64,000 nucleotides of DNA from Streptomyces sp. SID13726 (GCF_010548375.1 NZ_JAAGLY010000006.1:1-64000); one strand, 5' to 3'. Shown: positions 15,151-23,717, counted from the stretch's first letter. Numbers and translations: made by a program. Notes: generated from the letters alone by a model not told the origin.

Positions 15151-16593
15151 CTAAAGGGCACGCACGACCCGCTCCTCGTCCCCCTCTCCCCCGGCCGTGC
15201 TGTCGTCGGCGTCGGGCCACCTGCCCGTCGCGGCGACGGCCGCCAGGAGTTCCCGTACGCGGTCCACGTAGTGGGGTACGGCGATGCCGGCCGGGCCCGT
15301 GGCCGGGTGGCGGTAGCTGACGGAGAGGCCGTCGTGGGTGCGCATGATCCACAGGCAGACCTCGTCCGGGTCGGCGCTCCGGCCGCGGAGGGTGACGGTG
15401 CGCCGGTCGTTCCAGGCGCGGGCGCCGGGGGTGAGGCGCAGGTCCATGTACGAGATCATGAACGGGTCGCGCAGGGACTCACCGAGCAGTTCCATGGCCC
15501 GGGAGAAGGGCACCCGCGCGAGTTCCTTCACCCCTTCCAGACCGGCCGTCGCCGCGCGGACCGTGTCCTCGAAGTCATCGGGGTCGGACATCGCGAACCC
15601 GATCGGGGCCATGCCCACGTACCAGCCGAGGGCGGAGCGGTAGGCGTCGGTGCGGGTGTGGAAGGGGGCCATCGTGCGGAACTCCCGCTCGCCGGTGATC
15701 TCGTGGCCGACCCTGGCCAGACAGGCGAGGATCCCCGCGAAGACGTCCCCCTGCGCGGCGCGGCACACCTTGGTGAGGGCCTGGGTGGCGGAGGCGTCCA
15801 GAAGCACGGCGTAGCCGCCGGGCTGGTCGCCGGGGGTGCCGCTCACGTCGTTGACCACGACCGGGAACTCCGGCAGCCGGCCGCCGGTCCCGGTCAGGAA
15901 CCCGCGCCAGGTGACGATCGCGTCGTCGTCGGCGGTGAGCGCGTCCCCGAAGGCCCGCTCCTCGGCGGCGAAGTCGAGATAGCTGGCCGTGGGCGGCAGC
16001 GGCGGTCCTTCCGGCTCCGGTGCGCGCAGGGCCGCTTCGTAGAGGGTGTGGAGTTCGTGCGCGACCATGAAGACGGAGTAGCCGTCCATCAGCGAGTGGT
16101 CGGCGGCGAGGAGGACGGTGGTGGCGTCGGGGCGGGACACGGTGGCGCACACGTATCCCGGCCAGCCCAGCGGCCCCGCCTCGACGTCGAACAACTCCTC
16201 GGTACGACGGGCGAGTTGCCCGCCGTCCGCGAAGTCCCCGTACTCGGAGGCGACGGCCTCCACGGCACCCGGCGGAAGGGTCTCGCGGCGCAACTCCCCG
16301 TCCGGCGTGGTGAGCAGGCGGCTGCGCAGGCTCTCGTGGCGGTCGGTCCATCCGCGCAGCGCGGCGGCGAAGGCGTCCCGGTCCAGGCCGGCGGGCAGGT
16401 CGAAGGCGATGCCGAGCCAGGAGGGGGCGAGCGGGCCCTCGCCGGCCGACTCCAGCGCGTACGTGAGGTGGGCCTCCTGGACGTGCGAGGCGGGCCGGGG
16501 GTCGGCCGCCCAGCCGGTGCCGGACGTGGTCACGCGCCAGACGGTCAGCCGGCCCGGTGCCATGTCGAGGGACGGGATGTCGGTGAACTTCAC
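15151..16593 (-). CDS. PapA-like condensation-fold acyltransferase (copy 1)
   Basis: A 480-residue stand-alone protein of the condensation-domain/chloramphenicol-acetyltransferase superfamily. The catalytic HxxxDG appears as DHSLMDG (about residue 170), and late motifs include GWYVGMAPIGF and ISYMDLR. The N-terminal pattern (MKFTDIPSLDMAPGRLTVW, then ASHVQEAHL) resembles mycobacterial PapA acyltransferases more than NRPS C domains, and no adenylation or carrier domain is present. Likely transfers an acyl group from CoA or a carrier protein to a hydroxyl or amine. It is the last gene of the five-gene operon 21991-15151, 36 bases after the MFS gene. A paralogue is divergent at 22317. Confidence 0.85.
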   Translation of the reverse strand: MKFTDIPSLDMAPGRLTVWRVTTSGTGWAADPRPASHVQEAHLTYALESAGEGPLAPSWLGIAFDLPAGLDRDAFAAALRGWTDRHESLRSRLLTTPDGELRRETLPPGAVEAVASEYGDFADGGQLARRTEELFDVEAGPLGWPGYVCATVSRPDATTVLLAADHSLMDGYSVFMVAHELHTLYEAALRAPEPEGPPLPPTASYLDFAAEERAFGDALTADDDAIVTWRGFLTGTGGRLPEFPVVVNDVSGTPGDQPGGYAVLLDASATQALTKVCRAAQGDVFAGILACLARVGHEITGEREFRTMAPFHTRTDAYRSALGWYVGMAPIGFAMSDPDDFEDTVRAATAGLEGVKELARVPFSRAMELLGESLRDPFMISYMDLRLTPGARAWNDRRTVTLRGRSADPDEVCLWIMRTHDGLSVSYRHPATGPAGIAVPHYVDRVRELLAAVAATGRWPDADDSTAGGEGDEERVVRAL

Positions 16594-16629
16594 TGTGAGA
16601 CCAGCCTTGTTCGAGGAGCGGGGGGAGAT

Positions 16630-17928
16630 TCAGCGGGTCGTCAGCTGCGGGGTGCGGACCGCCCACAGCGGTGAGCGCACGATCCACACCGCGGCCAGGG
16701 CGATGACGGCTCCGCTCAGCAGCAGCGTGGTGCGGGTGCCGAACGCCGTGCCGCAGGCCCCGCCGAGGAGGGCGCCGAGCGGGGCGAGCCCCCAGACCAC
16801 GGTGCGGATACTGGCGTTGACCCGGCCGTGCAGGGCGGGCGGGGTGAGGACGTAACGGATCGGCACCTGGTGGACGTTGTAGATCTGCTGGCCGGCCCAG
16901 AGCAGGAAGTGGGACAGCGCGACGCCGAGCAGGGCCGCCCAGCCGGTGACCGCGACCATCGGGGTGAGCACCGCACCGGCCGCGCTCAGCAGCAGGGCGG
17001 CGGCCAACACCCGTCCCAGGCCCAGGAGTCGGGCGAGCGGCCGGGCGACCAGGGCACCCGCGACACCGCCCGCGGCGGCGATGCCCACGGCCGCGCCGGT
17101 CGCGCCCGCGGAGAGGCCCAGTCGCTGGGTCAGATAGAGGAGGAACACGGCGGAGTAGGCGTTGTAGCAGAACACGAGGGTGGCGGTGGCGAGGGTGACG
17201 GCCCGCAGCCGCGCGGAACCCAGGACGAACCGCGCGCCCTCCGCCGCCTCCGCGAGGATGCCCGCACCGGCCCGACGGCCCCCGCTGCCATGGCCGTTGG
17301 GCTGCTTCTGGCCCCCGTCGTCGGTCTCCGGGTCGCGCATCGCCACGTACGGCAGCAGGGCCGTGGCCACGACGAAGGACGCGGAGTCCGCGAGCAGTGC
17401 GGTGGGTGCGGAGAAGGCGCCGATCAGCCAGCCCGCGAGGGGCGGCCCGAATGCCACCGCGAGGGACTGGCCCAGTTCCAACCTGCTCTGGGCCCGCACC
17501 AGTTGACCGGCCGGCACCACGCGCGGCACACAGGCGAGGTAGGCCACGTCGGCCAGCACGGTCGCCGTGCCCACCACGGTCGCGGCCGTGTACAGGTGAG
17601 CCAGGGCCAGGTGCCCGGTCAGGGCGGCGACCGGCACGGTGGCCAGCGCCGCCGCCATGACCAGGTTGGCGCCCATCAGCAGGGCCCGCTGCGACAGCCG
17701 GTCGACGAGGACCCCGGCGACCGGCCCGCACACCAGATAGGGGGCCCGGCCGCAGGCCAGCAGCACCCCGGTCTCGAACGGGCCCGCCCCGAGCAGGTCG
17801 ATCGCGGTCAGGGGCAGCGCGAGCAGCGTCACCGCGGAACCGACGAGGGACACCGTCTGCCCGAGCAGCAGGAGCTGGAATCCCCGGGGCAGCCGCTGTC
17901 GTACGACGGACTCGGCGGCTGCCGTCAC
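16630..17928 (-). CDS. MFS transporter, probable metabolite exporter
   Basis: A 432-residue major facilitator with about 12 hydrophobic helices; the first is FQLLLLGQTVSLVGSAVTLLALPLTA. A glycine- and asparagine-rich cytoplasmic loop (residues about 205-225) splits the two halves. It resembles the enterobactin-exporter/macrolide-efflux type (MFS_3) of drug or siderophore exporters. The GTG start overlaps the sulfotransferase stop by four bases (GTGA), indicating translational coupling. Context predicts export of the product of the 15151-23717 locus. Confidence 0.88.
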   Translation of the reverse strand: MTAAAESVVRQRLPRGFQLLLLGQTVSLVGSAVTLLALPLTAIDLLGAGPFETGVLLACGRAPYLVCGPVAGVLVDRLSQRALLMGANLVMAAALATVPVAALTGHLALAHLYTAATVVGTATVLADVAYLACVPRVVPAGQLVRAQSRLELGQSLAVAFGPPLAGWLIGAFSAPTALLADSASFVVATALLPYVAMRDPETDDGGQKQPNGHGSGGRRAGAGILAEAAEGARFVLGSARLRAVTLATATLVFCYNAYSAVFLLYLTQRLGLSAGATGAAVGIAAAGGVAGALVARPLARLLGLGRVLAAALLLSAAGAVLTPMVAVTGWAALLGVALSHFLLWAGQQIYNVHQVPIRYVLTPPALHGRVNASIRTVVWGLAPLGALLGGACGTAFGTRTTLLLSGAVIALAAVWIVRSPLWAVRTPQLTTR

Positions 17929-18857
17929 CCCGGGCTCCCCGCTCCCGCCGCCGACAACGGATAGCCCAGGCGCTCCAGTTCGGGGCCCGCGATCCGCTCG
18001 AACTCCGCGATCTCGCCGGGGGTGAGGTCCTGGAGGTAGCGTCCGTTGCGGCCGGTGTGGACGGGCTTGCCCGCGGCCTCGGCGGCGGGGTGTCCCCAGG
18101 GCCGGTTGAACAGGGCGTGTTCCTGCTCGGCGTGGCGCAGCACCGACTCGTCCCAGGCCAGGCCGAGATGGTCCAGCATCCGCTCGGCGGTCTCGCGGGG
18201 CCGGGTGACGAGATCCTCGTAGCGGACTTCGAGGTAGCGGTCCGCGGGGGCGGTGCCGCGGGCCCGGGTGACGACCTCCAGCCAGCCGTGCGCGGCCTCG
18301 GCGACGCTGCGGTAGCCCCAGTCGGGGACGGTCTTGAGGTGAGAGGCGGCCAGGTCCCGGCCGTCGCGGACGATGTGGATGAAGTGGGCGCGGGGCCAGA
18401 TGCCGGCGTAGGTGCCGACGTCCTGGATCTTCCGCTGGAGCTTGAGGCCCCAGCGGGCGGCGCCGGTGTGCACGCGCCGCAGTTCGCCGATGGCGTCGAT
18501 GAGCCGGCAGCGGTCTTCGAGGGCGGACAGGTCGGTGCCGCGGACGGCCGTCAACTCCCCCACCAGGGCGCGCAGATCGTCACGGCCCACTCCGGAGCGC
18601 TCGCACTGCACGACGAAGTGCACGCCGTCGTACCACTCGGGGTCGATGGTCTCCTTGCTGGTGCCGGAGACCCTCGGGTCCCCCCGGTCCATGAGGGTGC
18701 ACACCTCAAGGATGTGCGGGCCGAGGTCGGGCGGTTCGGGGAAGTCGATCTCCGGGCCGACGACCAGGTCGGGGTGGGAGTCCAGCAGGACGCTGAGCAG
18801 GGTGGTGCCGGAACGGTTCTCCCCGCCGAGCAGGACGGGGTCAGAGGTGAGGGGCAT
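17925..18857 (-). CDS. Sulfotransferase family protein
   Basis: PAPS-dependent sulfotransferase (310 residues). The 5'-phosphosulfate loop is GGENRSGTTLLSVLL near residue 11, and the 3'-phosphate motif is IVRDGRDLAASHL near residue 165, followed by YLEVRYEDLVTRPRETAERM. It would move sulfate from PAPS to a hydroxyl or amino group of a small molecule. It lies between the aminotransferase (30 bases upstream) and the MFS transporter (overlap 4). Cytoplasmic. Acceptor unknown; the operon suggests an amino- or hydroxy-bearing acylated metabolite. Confidence 0.9.
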   Translation of the reverse strand: MPLTSDPVLLGGENRSGTTLLSVLLDSHPDLVVGPEIDFPEPPDLGPHILEVCTLMDRGDPRVSGTSKETIDPEWYDGVHFVVQCERSGVGRDDLRALVGELTAVRGTDLSALEDRCRLIDAIGELRRVHTGAARWGLKLQRKIQDVGTYAGIWPRAHFIHIVRDGRDLAASHLKTVPDWGYRSVAEAAHGWLEVVTRARGTAPADRYLEVRYEDLVTRPRETAERMLDHLGLAWDESVLRHAEQEHALFNRPWGHPAAEAAGKPVHTGRNGRYLQDLTPGEIAEFERIAGPELERLGYPLSAAGAGSPG

Positions 18858-18887
18858 GACTCTCCAGAGGGGATCGAAGGGGGACGT

Positions 18888-20204
18888 TCAGTGGAGGTCG
18901 ACGCCGCCGAACCACTTCTCGACCGCGGCGGGCGTGGCCACGAACCGCTCCTCGGCGAACTGGGTCGCCGCGGCCAGGACGTCACCGTCCCGCCGATCCC
19001 GTACGGCGGTCTCCTCCAGCGCGGCCGTCAGCGCGCCGTCCGCCGTGGCCACCGCCGCCTCCACGTCCTCGTCGGTCGTGGCCGCCGACGGCATGAACCG
19101 GCCGCCGTACTGCATCAGGAAGCCGCGGCCCCACATCTGCTGGAAGAAGGCGTGGCCGAGGTCCTGGTCGGCGAAGAGGACGTCGAACATCGTGGGGTGG
19201 GCGAAGGCCCAGGCGGCCGTGGAGTGGCGGGCGAACACGGCGTTGAGCCCGCGCACGAGCCGTGTGCCGACCTCCTGCATGCGGGTCAGGGCGGTGCCGT
19301 CGGCGAGCGCGTCCAGGGTGGCCAGGGCGGCGGCGAACGGGGTGACCTCGCGCTGGTAGGTGTTGCCGAGGTAGGTGTGCTCGCAGGCGTTCATCACCTC
19401 GGCCCGGCCGCACACCGCGGACAGCGCGGTGCCGTTGGCAAGGCCCTTGCTGAGGGTGATGAGGTCGGGGGTCACTCCCGCGGCCGTGTGATAGCCGCCG
19501 GTCGCGTACCGGAAGCCGGTCATGACCTCGTCCAGGATCAGGAGGGCGCCGTGGCGGCGGACGGCGGCTTCCAGGGCGCGGGCGTACTCCTCGGGGAAGA
19601 AGTTGACCTCCGGGGTGACGACGACGGCGGCGATCGGGCCGTGGGCGGTGGCCAGTTCGTCGAGCAGGTCGAGGTCGTAGCGGAAGTCCACGCTGTGCGG
19701 GTCGCGGTCGGGCGGTCCCATGGGCGCCCGGTCCTGCAAGTGCCAGTCGTGCCAGCCGTGGTAGCCGCTGGTGAGGACGGTGCGGGCGCCGGTGTGCACT
19801 CGTGCGAGGCGGACCGCCGCGGTGGTCGCGCAGGAGCCGGTGCGCAGGAAGACGGAGCGTTCGGCGACGGGGAAGTGCGCGGCTAGGCGTTCGGCGAGTT
19901 CGACGCGCAGGGTGGAGAGTGGTCCGGGCAGGATGCCGCCGCCGCGCGCCAGTTCGGCGACCATGCGGTCCGTCACGGGCCGGTGGCCGGCGCCGAGCGG
20001 GGCGGCGCCGCTGCACGAAGTGAAGTCGACGTACCTGCGTCCGGCCGCGTCCCACACCTCGGCGCCGTCCGCGCGGTCGAGGACCAGCGGGAAGCGGCGG
20101 TCGAGGTCCCAGGTGTCCGAGGCGGTGAAGCGGCGGGCCCGGTCCAGGAGTTCGGTATGGAGACGGGTGTCCGGATCGGGGCTGCGGGGAGCGGTCGCGG
20201 GCAT
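18888..20204 (-). CDS. Class III PLP aminotransferase (glutamate-1-semialdehyde aminomutase-like)
   Basis: A 438-residue fold-type I aminotransferase. Motifs: EVWDAAGRRYVDFTSC (N-terminal substrate loop), GSCATTAAVRLARVHTG, YHGWHDWH, LLILDEVMTGFR with the PLP-contacting Asp, and Schiff-base lysine in LITLSKGLANG. The enzyme would transaminate a ketone or aldehyde. Its upstream neighbour is a GMC oxidoreductase, which could supply that carbonyl from an alcohol. The same two-family pairing installs the 6'-amine in neomycin-type aminoglycosides (Neo11/Neo18). ATG 20204 has AGGAC eight bases upstream. Confidence 0.88.
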   Translation of the reverse strand: MPATAPRSPDPDTRLHTELLDRARRFTASDTWDLDRRFPLVLDRADGAEVWDAAGRRYVDFTSCSGAAPLGAGHRPVTDRMVAELARGGGILPGPLSTLRVELAERLAAHFPVAERSVFLRTGSCATTAAVRLARVHTGARTVLTSGYHGWHDWHLQDRAPMGPPDRDPHSVDFRYDLDLLDELATAHGPIAAVVVTPEVNFFPEEYARALEAAVRRHGALLILDEVMTGFRYATGGYHTAAGVTPDLITLSKGLANGTALSAVCGRAEVMNACEHTYLGNTYQREVTPFAAALATLDALADGTALTRMQEVGTRLVRGLNAVFARHSTAAWAFAHPTMFDVLFADQDLGHAFFQQMWGRGFLMQYGGRFMPSAATTDEDVEAAVATADGALTAALEETAVRDRRDGDVLAAATQFAEERFVATPAAVEKWFGGVDLH

Positions 20205-20284
20205 GCGGAAGGTCCTTTCCTGGGGACTGGAGAGGGGTGCCGAGTGGTGTCCGGGGCGTGAACAGGTACCGGGTGCCGGGGAGT

Positions 20285-21991
20285 TCAGCAGGCGGTCGGC
20301 GGGCCGGGCCGCTCGTCGACGAGCGGGAGCAGCGCCATCGCGCTGAGGTCTACGGCGATCCGCCGGGCGATGCGCAGGGCGTTCGCCTGGATGGTGAACG
20401 TCGGGTTGACGCCACCGGAGTAGGGGAAGTAACCGCCGTCCACGACATACACGTTGTCGAGGTCGTGCACCCGGCCGAAGGGGTCCACGACGGACTCGGC
20501 TGGGTCGGTCCCGGCCCGGCAGCCGCCGTGCAGATGTCTGCTGCCCAGCTGGTAGTTGGAGTCCTCGTAGCGGATGTCGTCGGCCCCGGCCTTCGCCAGC
20601 AGCTCCGAGGCCCGCCTGGACAGATATCCGAGGCGGCGCTTGTCCAGCGGATGCGTGGCGTAGTCGATGACGAGCCGGGGCAGGTTCAGCGGGCCGCGCT
20701 CGCGGGCCAGCCGGACCGCGTTGTCCCGCATCGGCTGGTCGGCGGCGAGGAAGTGGACCCGCAGCCGGATCCGTCCGTCCCTGAGCGCCCGGTCCTCGTC
20801 GCTCGCCTCGTAGAGGAGCCCGCCCAGGCCGGAGGGGGCGTCGGGGTCGAGGTAGTGGTCGCTGAAGGCGACGGTGGAGAAGGGGCCGCCGGGGATGTGG
20901 GGTCGCGGGCCGGCGTGATCCGAGGACGACCGGTCGGGGTGGCCGGGCGTCGGCGCATCGCCTTCACCCTGCCACGGGGACACCTCGGCGGCCTCTGCTG
21001 CCGACGCCCCCTCGGCCGGCTCCGGCGCCGGGACCGCCGTAGCGAATCCGCCCGCGTCCACCGTCCCCGACACATAGCCGCTGATCTTGAAGGAGAGACC
21101 GCGGCCCACCATGTCCGTGCTGTTCCCGAGGCCGTTCTCGGCGCCGGGCTGGGCGGAGCGGAGCAGCAGGGCGGCGGACTGTACGGCGTTGGCGGCGAGG
21201 ACGACACAGCGGACCCGGGTCGTGCGCAAGGTGCGGGTGCGCAGGTCCAGCCATTCGACGCAGGCGGCCCGGTACCGGTCGCGCAGGACGATCCGCAGGG
21301 CCTTCGCGCCGTGGGCCACGGTGAGCGCGCCGGGCGGTACGGCGGCGTCCGTCAGCAGGGTGGCGGCGTTGGCGCGGGCCCCGGTGGGGCAGACGTGTTC
21401 GTTGCAGGGGCCGCACCGGACGCACGCCGGCCGGCCCGCGTAGGGCACGGAGTTGATGGCGAGCGGGGTCGGGAAGGGCCGCAGTCCGATGCGGCGGCCG
21501 GAGTCGGCGAGCAGTCGGCCCTGGGTGCTGTAGGGATGCGCGGGCATGACGGCCGGCGGGCCGGGAGGTTCCAGGGGGTCGGTGCCGGGTGCCCTGGACA
21601 CCCCGATACATCGCTCGATGCGGTCGTAGTAGGGGCGCAGTTCCTCGTAGCCGATGGGCCAGGCGGGGTCCAGCGCGTCGGGGGCGACATGGGCGCGGGC
21701 GTCCATGTCGACGCCACGTAATCGGAAGGAGATCCCGGCGTACAGCGCTGTCCCGCCGCCGACCGCGGACGCGCTCCAGGGCCGTCCCAGCGGGCGCAGC
21801 GGGCCGCCGGGGGTCGGTACGAGCGCGGTCTCCCACGCGCTCTCGATCGCCGGAAGGGATTCACCGGGGTCCAGTGTGCGTCCCTCCTCCAGAACGAGGA
21901 CGCGCAGCCCGTGGGCCGCGATCTCCTGTGCGGCGATGGCACCGCTCGCGCCGCTGCCGACGACACACACATCGAAACTTTCGACTTTCAT
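20285..21991 (-). CDS. GMC family FAD-dependent oxidoreductase (TTA codon)
   Basis: A 568-residue glucose-methanol-choline flavoprotein with the N-terminal dinucleotide fold VVGSGASGAIAAQEIA, a cysteine cluster CVRCGPCNEHVCPTG near residue 190, and the C-terminal GGCRAGTDPAESVVDPFGRV and GGVNPTFTIQANALRIA blocks that hold the catalytic-site asparagine. It would oxidise an alcohol to an aldehyde or ketone. Codon 91 is TTA (plus-strand 21719-21721), so translation should depend on bldA. First gene of the operon running to 15151, with a recognisable promoter at 22040-22069. Confidence 0.87.
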   Translation of the reverse strand: MKVESFDVCVVGSGASGAIAAQEIAAHGLRVLVLEEGRTLDPGESLPAIESAWETALVPTPGGPLRPLGRPWSASAVGGGTALYAGISFRLRGVDMDARAHVAPDALDPAWPIGYEELRPYYDRIERCIGVSRAPGTDPLEPPGPPAVMPAHPYSTQGRLLADSGRRIGLRPFPTPLAINSVPYAGRPACVRCGPCNEHVCPTGARANAATLLTDAAVPPGALTVAHGAKALRIVLRDRYRAACVEWLDLRTRTLRTTRVRCVVLAANAVQSAALLLRSAQPGAENGLGNSTDMVGRGLSFKISGYVSGTVDAGGFATAVPAPEPAEGASAAEAAEVSPWQGEGDAPTPGHPDRSSSDHAGPRPHIPGGPFSTVAFSDHYLDPDAPSGLGGLLYEASDEDRALRDGRIRLRVHFLAADQPMRDNAVRLARERGPLNLPRLVIDYATHPLDKRRLGYLSRRASELLAKAGADDIRYEDSNYQLGSRHLHGGCRAGTDPAESVVDPFGRVHDLDNVYVVDGGYFPYSGGVNPTFTIQANALRIARRIAVDLSAMALLPLVDERPGPPTAC

Positions 21992-22039
21992 ATCTCCGCC
22001 ATGAGGTGAATCCGGAATTTCAGCAGAACCTGGTGGATC

Positions 22040-22069
22040 AAGCTACAGAGCGGTTGGGCAAAGCTTCAA
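22040..22069 (-). promoter_or_regulatory. Promoter for the GMC-aminotransferase-sulfotransferase operon
   Basis: Minus-strand -35 TTGAAG (22064-22069) and -10 TAGCTT (22040-22045) with an 18-base spacer. Transcription would start near 22033 with a leader of about 42 bases. Confidence 0.5.
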
Positions 22070-22090
22070 GAAACTCCTCGTGGAGGTTGA

Positions 22091-22141
22091 ATGATGACGC
22101 AAAACGCATACCGGACACCGGGACAATCGAATACCAGCTAG
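22091..22141 (+). CDS. Possible 16-residue leader peptide or small ORF
   Basis: ATG-ATG-ACG... encodes MMTQNAYRTPGQSNTS and then TAG. GGAGG lies six bases upstream, in a small hairpin (ACTCC...GGAGG) that could hide the ribosome site. It stands 175 bases before the PapA-like gene. It may be a regulatory leader ORF, a tiny peptide, or chance; there is no leucine or other run suggesting classical attenuation. Confidence 0.25.
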   Translation: MMTQNAYRTPGQSNTS

Positions 22142-22316
22142 CGGGAAATCAGCAGCTCACAGCCTTCACTCCAGGGATCGACCACGGTCGCCCCGGGGTG
22201 AGACCGGCCAACTCCGGCCGTGCGTGTTTCGGCGTACGCGACGAATACACATGCTGCTCGCCAAGGAATCCTTTCGGAATTCGACCGGGCGAACAGAGAG
22301 GGCAGGACATCACCTC

Positions 22317-23717
22317 ATGCGGATGACCACGCTGACCGAATACACCCCCCTGCCGGGGGAACTCGTCGAGTTCCGGGCACCGGACGCGACCCTCGCGGCG
22401 GCGGCCTCGGCCCCCGTGCATCCGGCGCCGCCCAGCCATCTTCAGGAGAACCACTTACGCAGACGGCTGGCCAACACCGTCGCCGGGAATCCCCAAGCCC
22501 CTTGGCTGGGCGTCCACTTCGACCTGCCGGGCCGTCCGGACGTGAACGCTCTGGCCGGGGCGCTGGCGGCCTGGGTCCGACGGCATCCCACGCTGCTCAC
22601 CTGGTTCGCCCCGCGCGACGGCGGCTTCCGCAGACACGCGCTCGCCCCGGAGACCGTCCGGTTCAAGCCGGTGCGTCTCGGCGCCGAGGTCTCCGGACAG
22701 GACGTCCGGGACCACCTGCGGGCCCGGGTCGTACCGGCCACCGACCCGACGGCCTGGCCCCCGCTGCTCGCCGCAGCGGTGCTCCGGCCGACGAGCAGCA
22801 CCCTCGTCCTGGCCGTCGACCACGCGCACACCGACGGCCTGTCGCTCCAGTACTTCTACGACGAGCTGCGCTCCTGCTACGCCGCCGAACTCGCCGGGAC
22901 CACCGCGGACCTGCCCGAGGCCGGCTCCTACGTCGACTTCTGCCGCCTGGACCGCGCACGCGCCGCCCGCATCGACGCCACCTCGCCGGAGGTCGCCCGC
23001 TGGGCGGACTTCCTGAGCGGCGGCCGGCCCGCCGACCCGGTGGACCTGGGCACGGAACCGGGCCGGATGTACCCGAGCGCCGCCTTCGACGTCGAGGTGC
23101 TGACGGCCGCCGAGGCGGACGCGTTCGCGCGCGGGTGCAGGGCGGCGGGGGCCGGTTTCTCCGCCGGGGTGCTGGCCGCGCTGGCCCTGTGCCACCACCG
23201 GCTCGGCGGCCAGGAGACCTACCGGGCGCTGACCGTGGTGCACACCCGGGACGAGCCGCGCTGGGAGCGTGCGCACGGCTGGTTCGTCAACGCGGTGCCG
23301 GTGCGATTCCCGGTCGGGGAAAGGCCGTTCACCGAGCTGGCCGCGACCGCCCAGGAGGCGTTCGGGCAGGCCCGGGAGCTGAGCGCGGTCACCCCGATGA
23401 GGCTGATGGAACTGCTTCCTCGACTGCCCGGACTACAGCTCGACGTGAGCCAGACCCTGCCTCTGGTGTCGTACATCGACTTCCGCCACGCCCCCGGCTC
23501 GCGCGAGTGGGCCGCACGCGACGCGGGCTTCCTCCTCGGCGAGGGCCGGGTCCAGGGCCTGCACCTCTGGGTGAACAGGCTCTGGGACCGCACCTACTTG
23601 CGGATCGAGCACCCCGGCACGCCCCTCGCCGCAGCGGGCGCCCGGCGCCTCGCCGACGGCGTCCGCGAGGTCATGCGCGAGGCCGCCGGTGTCGCCGCAC
23701 AGGAGGCTCCCGTCTAG
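22317..23717 (+). CDS. PapA-like condensation-fold acyltransferase (copy 2, TTA codon)
   Basis: A 466-residue stand-alone acyltransferase, paralogous to the protein at 15151-16593. Catalytic HxxxDG appears as DHAHTDG (about residue 170); GWFVNAVPVRFP, LVSYIDFRHAP and LHLWVNRLWDRTYL follow the order seen in mycobacterial PapA proteins. The N-terminal LTEYTPLPGELVEF and the PPSHLQENHLRR block also fit PapA1/PapA2. Codon 47 is TTA (22455-22457), suggesting bldA control. ATG 22317 has AGGAC eight bases upstream. Divergent from the GMC operon, and its TAG stop overlaps the stop of the convergent glycosidase gene (CTAG). Confidence 0.85.
   Translation: MRMTTLTEYTPLPGELVEFRAPDATLAAAASAPVHPAPPSHLQENHLRRRLANTVAGNPQAPWLGVHFDLPGRPDVNALAGALAAWVRRHPTLLTWFAPRDGGFRRHALAPETVRFKPVRLGAEVSGQDVRDHLRARVVPATDPTAWPPLLAAAVLRPTSSTLVLAVDHAHTDGLSLQYFYDELRSCYAAELAGTTADLPEAGSYVDFCRLDRARAARIDATSPEVARWADFLSGGRPADPVDLGTEPGRMYPSAAFDVEVLTAAEADAFARGCRAAGAGFSAGVLAALALCHHRLGGQETYRALTVVHTRDEPRWERAHGWFVNAVPVRFPVGERPFTELAATAQEAFGQARELSAVTPMRLMELLPRLPGLQLDVSQTLPLVSYIDFRHAPGSREWAARDAGFLLGEGRVQGLHLWVNRLWDRTYLRIEHPGTPLAAAGARRLADGVREVMREAAGVAAQEAPV

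Larger units (their letters stand above)
21992..22316. other. 325-base divergent intergenic region of the PapA/sulfotransferase locus
   Basis: Noticeably less GC-rich than its surroundings. It holds the promoter for the leftward operon, and a 16-codon open frame with a good ribosome site at 22091. I found no clear -35/-10 pair for the rightward gene, although ATACAC near 22244 may be part of one, and no obvious regulator palindrome. Confidence 0.6.

Noticed and set aside
15151..23717. Fragmentary NRPS cluster
   Set aside because: The two condensation-fold proteins have no adenylation, carrier or thioesterase partners in the window, and their motifs fit stand-alone PapA-type acyltransferases better.
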